DNA of 8,162 bases from Ktedonobacter sp. (lineage in GTDB: Bacteria > Chloroflexota > Ktedonobacteria > Ktedonobacterales > Ktedonobacteraceae), in the NCBI GenBank assembly GCA_003450555.1, contig DMFQ01000144.1, positions 10,851-19,012 of the forward strand, read 5' to 3'. The notes below the pieces were generated by a model. The model was given only the letters and a program-made list of their open reading frames with translations, made no database searches and was not told the origin of the DNA. Shown in pieces: positions 4,013 through 8,162 of the stretch; the first letter of the stretch is position 1, and each line of letters begins with the position of its first letter. The translations under genes and the position numbers were made by a program.

Positions 4013-6679
4013 CTACTTCTCCAAAGTGCTCTTACTATTTCTCTCCCCATCGTAAGTAAGCAAGATGCGCTTGCCCTCGTAGACCGTCTCTATGTGAACG
4101 GGGCGACCCCACATCGTATACACATGTTGAAGCGTCTTCTCAGCGTAGTTCAGGTCAAGTTCCTGACCCTCAAACATATGCTTGATGTAGAGTTCGCGGT
4201 TGCCACGGTAATCTCCGTTATCGATTACCAGGTAGGGATAGCCGAAGTTGGTCATACTGGCAACGATGCCATCACGTACTTTTTCCCAGTTCTTCTCGGA
4301 GATAACCCATTCATCCCCATCTTTCTTAAAGAGGTAGAGATCAAGGTCCTTGATCAGATCTTCGGTCAGGTAGTTACGCAGGAATGAGACATCGTTGTCC
4401 AATTCGCGTACTTCGAAAATCTTCTGGTGTCCCATGCCAGGCTTGCGTCCGAGTTTCTCCTGTTCCTCTTTGGTTGGATTATCCCAGCGTCGCTCGATAT
4501 CCTCGAGCATTTTAAAACCCAGGTAATAGGGATTGAGCGAGGTGCTCGAGGGTGAGAGAACGCCCGAGTGGAGCTGGGCAAACTCGATGGTTTCGGAATC
4601 GGTGATAACTCCGAGGTCTCCTAACTGACGCATGATACGCGAGTGCCACAGGCTGTTGTGGTGTACCATACCGTTAGCAACATAATGGTGCGAGTGATCC
4701 ACTGTTATATCATACACATCGGCTACGCCATGCTCGATACTCACCACTTCATCTGTTGGGTCTTCATTTAAGAACCATCGATGGCTTGTGAGATACCGAT
4801 CCAGCTTCTCCCGCTTGCGAACGAGCCCAAAATTGATTTCATCAGCAAAAACATGGGCTGACATGCTCTTAATTCTCACGTTAGGCCCATAGCGGCGCGT
4901 GAGTATACCATAGTTCAGGAGCAACACCTGCAACGCCTGAGCAATGTCTTCACTGAAGGTGGATAAAATCACGCCTTCTTTGATCGATGCACAGCCATCA
5001 CAATCAAAGTACGCTCGCAAGAAGGCACTCACGACTGCTTTAGGGGAACGCAAGATGACAGATGGGATACGTTTCTGACGCGCCTTTGCCCGTAGATCGA
5101 TGCCAAGCGATTGCAGGAGATCAAGGACATTTGCTGAATAGAAGACGACGCGCCAACGACCGCCTTTTCCATTGACCGTCCTGTCATCCCATGTTGGGAG
5201 AGCCTCGATCGCGAATAGTTCCAGAACAAGTTGAGCATAACGGTCGGCTAATTCACGGTCACCGGTTGTGTAACCTATGGCATTCTTTGAAACGTGAATA
5301 TTGCCATCGCCGATGAGAAAGCCAAGAAATTCAGCGAACGACGCGGTGACATGGGTAGGCGCTACGAGTGGCAGGCGCTGACCATACAAGGGTTTGCCCT
5401 TATTACCAAACTGGTAGCCGGTACTCTGGATTGCTGAAGCAATGCGATCGGCAGCAAAAGGGGTTTTGCCACTCATCGAACGGTAGATAGTATGAACCCC
5501 TACTCCTGCTGCCTGCGCCACGTCTACTACGGTAGGAGCGACGACGCTAACAGGCGATGCAATTGGTACAAGCTGTTCAGGCCAGAGATTGTCGCCAACG
5601 CTCAATGGCATGCTTTGACCAACCTTTACGTCTTTCAGCGCGATCCATTGCTCCGGTCCTGTATTTAGCTTATGCTCATCAGCGCCTTCCAGCACAAGGC
5701 CACGACGTGTGCGCAGGCGGATAGTAGGAGCATTGCGACGAATGTGGCGGTCAGTAATCTTGTCTCGCGCTCCGCTGCCACTTCCCACTGTCACTACTTC
5801 ACCTTGAGCCAGGAGCTCATGCAGCGCATCATAGCGCAGAAGTCCACGTTCTGTGAGAACGAGGCTCTCCCCTGTGAGGCAAGCCCAGCCCTCGTTCATG
5901 ACCTTTGTCTGTGCCTGCGGTATGAAGTAGAGCATCTCGGTACGCACAATCTCAAGGAGATCACGCTGCCAGGGCTGGAGATGAGGGGCGTGACGCATTA
6001 AGAAGAGCAGAATATCTTTTTCTGGCTTTTCGGGGAACTTGGGTGGTTTACCTGGTCTCTTATCCCGGTCCTCCTCGGCCTTCTTTGCTTTTTTATCAAG
6101 ACCCCAGAGATCATCATACTGACTTGTCACCTGTGTAGGTTTCTGTTCTTCCTTCCCGGCAGGTTCATCACTACGCAGCAGCAAATTATAGTCCACGTGC
6201 TCCTGAATCGAGAGGGCTGCATCCAGGAAACGCTCGACCTCGGCCTTGCCGTGATCGAACTCGTATTGGGCGACACGCTCGGCGTGAATGCTTGCCTTGT
6301 CGATCATACGACGCGAAGTGTTCTGGAAGTAGGCATTGTTTTTGAAAAAGTCGGTATGGCCGAAGACGTGCGCGGCCACAAAGGTGTTTTGCAGAAGGTT
6401 ATTCATATCCATCAGGAAGGCATAGCTAGGATTGGTGTTGACGACCATTTCGTAGATTTTGCTCAACCCGAAGTCATACTGCATCTTTTGACGATGGTAG
6501 GATTTACCATGCGTCCAGTGACTGAAACGACCGGGCAAACCGTACGAGGCAAACTCGTACATGATGGTCGCAGGCACCAATTCAAAGTGTGTAGGGAAGG
6601 GATCAAGTCCAAACTTATGGGCCTCCTCCCAGGCAATATCTATTGCATCTCGCAGTCGTTCGATCTCACTATCTACCAT
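4013..6679 (-). CDS. spoVR: SpoVR family protein interrupted by an intein
   Basis: The precursor has 888 residues. Removing the intein (267–675) leaves 479, close to the family size (E. coli YcgB about 510). SpoVR is linked to spore cortex formation in Bacillus and acts with the PrkA kinase and YhbH/YeaH in many non-sporulating bacteria; its biochemical activity is not established. Seen in the sequence: the N-terminal helical domain with GLPGRFSHWTHGK (47–59), MVVNTNPSYAFLMD (78–91) and HVFGHTDFFKNN (104–115), a charged linker at about 170–222, then NEGWA (262–266) joined after splicing to SLWHS (676–680). The C-terminal part has HSGVLSP, LNPYYLGF (715–722), FGYPYLVIDNGDYRGNRELYI (about 812–832) and the final beta-rich segment. 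The conserved His and Glu of HVFGH and NEGWA-S-x-WH could bind a metal, which is my inference. AAGGAG lies 8 bases before the ATG at 6679. It lies 165 bases downstream of yhbH. Confidence 0.93.
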   Translation of the reverse strand: MVDSEIERLRDAIDIAWEEAHKFGLDPFPTHFELVPATIMYEFASYGLPGRFSHWTHGKSYHRQKMQYDFGLSKIYEMVVNTNPSYAFLMDMNNLLQNTFVAAHVFGHTDFFKNNAYFQNTSRRMIDKASIHAERVAQYEFDHGKAEVERFLDAALSIQEHVDYNLLLRSDEPAGKEEQKPTQVTSQYDDLWGLDKKAKKAEEDRDKRPGKPPKFPEKPEKDILLFLMRHAPHLQPWQRDLLEIVRTEMLYFIPQAQTKVMNEGWACLTGESLVLTERGLLRYDALHELLAQGEVVTVGSGSGARDKITDRHIRRNAPTIRLRTRRGLVLEGADEHKLNTGPEQWIALKDVKVGQSMPLSVGDNLWPEQLVPIASPVSVVAPTVVDVAQAAGVGVHTIYRSMSGKTPFAADRIASAIQSTGYQFGNKGKPLYGQRLPLVAPTHVTASFAEFLGFLIGDGNIHVSKNAIGYTTGDRELADRYAQLVLELFAIEALPTWDDRTVNGKGGRWRVVFYSANVLDLLQSLGIDLRAKARQKRIPSVILRSPKAVVSAFLRAYFDCDGCASIKEGVILSTFSEDIAQALQVLLLNYGILTRRYGPNVRIKSMSAHVFADEINFGLVRKREKLDRYLTSHRWFLNEDPTDEVVSIEHGVADVYDITVDHSHHYVANGMVHHNSLWHSRIMRQLGDLGVITDSETIEFAQLHSGVLSPSSTSLNPYYLGFKMLEDIERRWDNPTKEEQEKLGRKPGMGHQKIFEVRELDNDVSFLRNYLTEDLIKDLDLYLFKKDGDEWVISEKNWEKVRDGIVASMTNFGYPYLVIDNGDYRGNRELYIKHMFEGQELDLNYAEKTLQHVYTMWGRPVHIETVYEGKRILLTYDGERNSKSTLEK
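4655..5881 (-). mobile_element. Intein with LAGLIDADG homing endonuclease in SpoVR
   Basis: The intein covers precursor residues 267–675 (409 residues) and should excise itself and ligate A266 to S676. The N-terminal block A begins CLTGESLVLTERG with nucleophile Cys267. Block B has GADEHKLNT with His336; the usual Thr three residues earlier is Ala333. The C-terminal block has VYDITVDHSHHYVANG and ends VHHN (His674, Asn675), followed by Ser676 as the second nucleophile. The endonuclease has both LAGLIDADG-like motifs, EFLGFLIGDGN (450–460, Asp458) and FLRAYFDCDG (553–562, Asp561), with acidic residues intact, so it may still cut. A LacI-type helix-turn-helix lies before it at about 383–425. 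The insertion point splits NEGWA/S-x-WH, one of the most conserved SpoVR motifs, as is typical of inteins. The frame is open throughout, which argues for splicing competence. Confidence 0.92.
5405..5533 (-). other. LacI-type helix-turn-helix inside the intein
   Basis: Precursor residues 383–425 read TVVDVAQAAGVGVHTIYR, then SMSGKTPFAADRIASAIQ and STGYQFG. This follows the LacI-family DNA-binding pattern (T-x-x-DVA-x-x-AGVSV-x-T-V-S-R-x-L-N/S-GK ... I-x-x-LGY) almost position by position. It lies between block B and the first LAGLIDADG motif and presumably helps the endonuclease bind its target. Confidence 0.75.
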
Positions 6680-6735
6680 AAAAGAGACTCCTTCCAGGGT
6701 GGAGATCAGGAGTTTTCATTTTCACCACTCGTTAA

Positions 6736-6756
6736 TTCAGCGCATATACCGCTGAA
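6736..6756. other. Hairpin in the yhbH–spoVR spacer
   Basis: TTCAGCG and CGCTGAA form a 7-pair stem around the loop CATATAC. It is one of two hairpins in the 165-base spacer and lies 56 bases upstream of the spoVR start. It has no T run on the minus-strand side. Confidence 0.4.
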
Positions 6757-6776
6757 ATTACGCGATAAATATTTTG

Positions 6777-6798
6777 AATGTGGGGAGCGCCCCACATT
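6777..6798. terminator. GC-rich hairpin between yhbH and spoVR, possible partial terminator
   Basis: AATGTGGGG and CCCCACATT form a 9-pair stem around AGCG. On the minus strand, the direction of yhbH and spoVR, it is followed by CAAAATATTT, not a clear U tract. It may limit read-through from yhbH or mark an mRNA processing or stabilising site; which of these is not decided by the sequence. Confidence 0.4.
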
Positions 6799-6844
6799 TT
6801 CCTTACAGAGAAGGTTCCGCCCTTCAATACCCTACTATGTACAA

Positions 6845-7987
6845 TCAACCGCTGGCAATGGGGTCACGCTGGGCGAAGAATTTCCGCAGCGCGGGATAGA
6901 CCTCCTTTTTATCTGAGATGGTCACGGCAGTGAACTTTTTGTCGGAGATCTTGTTGTAAGCTCCCATGAGCGTACTGGGCGAGCGATAATGCCCTTCGCG
7001 AATTTCACCATAACCAAAGATATTGCAGAGTTCCATCAGCTTATTGACCAGGTGGACACAACGGTCATTATCCCATGGCAGATTATCACCATCGGAAAAG
7101 TGGAAGGGATAGATGTTCCAGTCATCCGGATTGTAGCGTTCTTTGATGATATCTAAAGCCAGTTCATAGGCTGATGAGACCTGCGTACCTCCGCTCTCGC
7201 CCTTGTGGAAAAACTCTTCCTCAGTGACTTCTTTGGCCTCGGTGTGGTGGCTGACGAAAACAATCTGTACGTTATTATATTTTGTGCGCAGAAAGCGGAC
7301 CATCCAGAAGTAGAAACTCCTGGCGATATATTTCTCGAATTCGCCCATTGACCCTGAAACATCCATCATGGCAATCACCACGGCGTTGGACTGGTATTTG
7401 ATGGTTGGTTCCCAGACTTTGAAGCGGAGGTCCTCGGACTTGATATCCTGGAATTTGGCGTCTCCCTTGGCAGCGTTGCGCTTCATGTTCTCCATGATGG
7501 TGCGCTTCTTGTCCAGGTTGTTCATCGGGCCTTTTTTGCGAACATCGGTAAAGCGCACGGCTTCAGTTTGCAACTCCTGCTGGCGTTTCTGCTCAAGGTT
7601 AGGCAACCCCAGATCTTCAAAGATCATGGCTGCCAGTTCCTCCATTGAGATTTCGGCTTCGTAGTAGTCCTGGCCGGCCTCCTTGCCCGCGTCGCCCTTC
7701 TTGCCTTTGCCGGACCTGGGTTCCTGGGCTACGACATCGCCAACTTTACTTTTGCCATTGCCCTCTCCTGCATGTTCCTGCTTACCGGGGTCAAAGCGGA
7801 AGCGATATTCATCGAGAGAGCGAATAGGAACGCGCACCCGTTTGGTGCCATCCGAGAGGATAATGCTCTCTTCACTGACGATTTCGCCTAAATTTTTCTT
7901 GATCGCCTCGCGGATCTTCTCCTTGTGACGCTCCTGGTCGATCTGCCCTTTGCGGTGCAACGACCAGTCATGTTGAGAGACAGACAT
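6845..7987 (-). CDS. yhbH: YhbH/YeaH family protein (DUF444), VWA-like
   Basis: This 380-residue protein belongs to the DUF444 family (B. subtilis YhbH 392, E. coli YeaH about 427 residues), the usual companion of PrkA and SpoVR in stress or sporulation physiology; its molecular activity is not known. The N-terminal part has the conserved SVSQHDWSLHRKGQIDQERH (2–21) and SIILSDG...RVPIRSLDEYRFRF (41–65), then a low-complexity Gly/Lys stretch (70–105). The C-terminal half (about 200–370) is a von Willebrand A-like fold with metal site DVSGS (209–213), Thr268 in ESGGTQVSSAY and Asp299 in HFSDGDN, plus FVSHHTEAKEV (244–254) typical of the family. AAGGAG lies 8 bases before the ATG at 7987. spoVR follows 165 bases downstream; prkA, expected upstream, is not within the 175 bases left in the window. 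A direct repeat ACATGC-GGTA-ACATGC (8022–8037) lies in the presumed promoter region. Confidence 0.93.
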   Translation of the reverse strand: MSVSQHDWSLHRKGQIDQERHKEKIREAIKKNLGEIVSEESIILSDGTKRVRVPIRSLDEYRFRFDPGKQEHAGEGNGKSKVGDVVAQEPRSGKGKKGDAGKEAGQDYYEAEISMEELAAMIFEDLGLPNLEQKRQQELQTEAVRFTDVRKKGPMNNLDKKRTIMENMKRNAAKGDAKFQDIKSEDLRFKVWEPTIKYQSNAVVIAMMDVSGSMGEFEKYIARSFYFWMVRFLRTKYNNVQIVFVSHHTEAKEVTEEEFFHKGESGGTQVSSAYELALDIIKERYNPDDWNIYPFHFSDGDNLPWDNDRCVHLVNKLMELCNIFGYGEIREGHYRSPSTLMGAYNKISDKKFTAVTISDKKEVYPALRKFFAQRDPIASG

Positions 7988-8074
7988 GGAGCACGCTCCT
8001 TATCTATGAACATTAAAAATCACATGCGGTAACATGCCCTGTAGGCATCACCCAAAGAACAGTCCCATCTGTAG

Positions 8075-8162
8075 GGGCGACCATGAAGGTCGCCCGCGTC
8101 CCCGTGCCTCGCGCTTCCCTGGTGGAAGAGGCCCCCCGACGGGCGACCATGAAGGTCGCCCC
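8075..8162. repeat. REP-like hairpin repeat cluster at the right edge
   Basis: Two identical 21-base units (8075–8095 and 8141–8161) each consist of arm GGGCGACC, loop ATGAA and arm GGTCGCCC, giving 8 perfect pairs. They start 66 bases apart. Between them lies a third small hairpin, CTTCC-CTGGT-GGAAG (8114–8128). The cluster reaches the window edge, so more copies may follow. Short palindromic repeats of this kind are usually dispersed intergenic elements; none of the copies lies in a gene here. Confidence 0.75.

Noticed and set aside
6197..6916. A 239-codon open frame on the plus strand across the start of spoVR and the spacer.
   Set aside because: It lies antisense to conserved SpoVR codons, has no clear ribosome site and shows no recognisable domain. 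It is a mirror of the real gene.
8022..8037. ACATGC direct repeat before yhbH as a regulator site.
   Set aside because: Two six-base copies ten bases apart are too short to support a named site; mentioned only in the yhbH entry.
8075..8161. CRISPR array.
   Set aside because: Only two 21-base units, each a self-complementary hairpin, with one spacer of 45 bases that itself folds. This fits a REP-like element better.

Overview
The window looks like a chromosomal segment of a Gram-positive-like or Chloroflexota-type bacterium. A Ktedonobacteria-like member of Chloroflexota is my best guess, because of the yhbH–spoVR pair, the short sulfite-oxidase-like enzyme, a large single-copy membrane protein with a Pro/Thr tail, and hairpin repeats built on GGGCGACC/GGTCGCCC. 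The taxon is inferred from style and was not checked. I see no tRNA, rRNA, CRISPR array or insertion sequence.

Left block (1–2978, minus strand, transcribed right to left). It begins with a membrane protein of unknown function (2978 to 1076) whose reading frame is broken once near 2590–2720. Next is a DUF2203 family gene (872 to 479) whose frame is also broken once, at the sequence CTT TGA C. That heptamer is the +1 frameshift site of the release factor 2 gene prfB, and here too an AGGAGG lies just upstream. The last gene is the 5' part of prmC (458 to beyond the left edge), the methyltransferase that modifies release factors. A possible RF2-sensitive frameshift one gene upstream of the RF-modifying enzyme is the most interesting feature of the window, although a simple indel has not been excluded.

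Middle block (2979–4012). A 374-base divergent spacer holds two nearly identical palindromic boxes and a terminator-like hairpin with an alternative partner. A plus-strand sulfite-oxidase-like molybdopterin enzyme follows (3353–3967). It is separated from the convergent spoVR by a perfect 34-base palindrome that probably acts as a two-way terminator.

Right block (4013–8162, minus strand). yhbH (DUF444, VWA-like) is followed by spoVR. These two usually accompany the kinase gene prkA, which is not in the window and could lie beyond the right edge. SpoVR is interrupted by a 409-residue intein placed inside the conserved NEGWA/S-x-WH motif. The intein has both LAGLIDADG motifs and also carries a LacI-type helix-turn-helix between its N-terminal splicing domain and the endonuclease. 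Two hairpins sit in the yhbH–spoVR spacer, and the right edge carries a hairpin repeat cluster.
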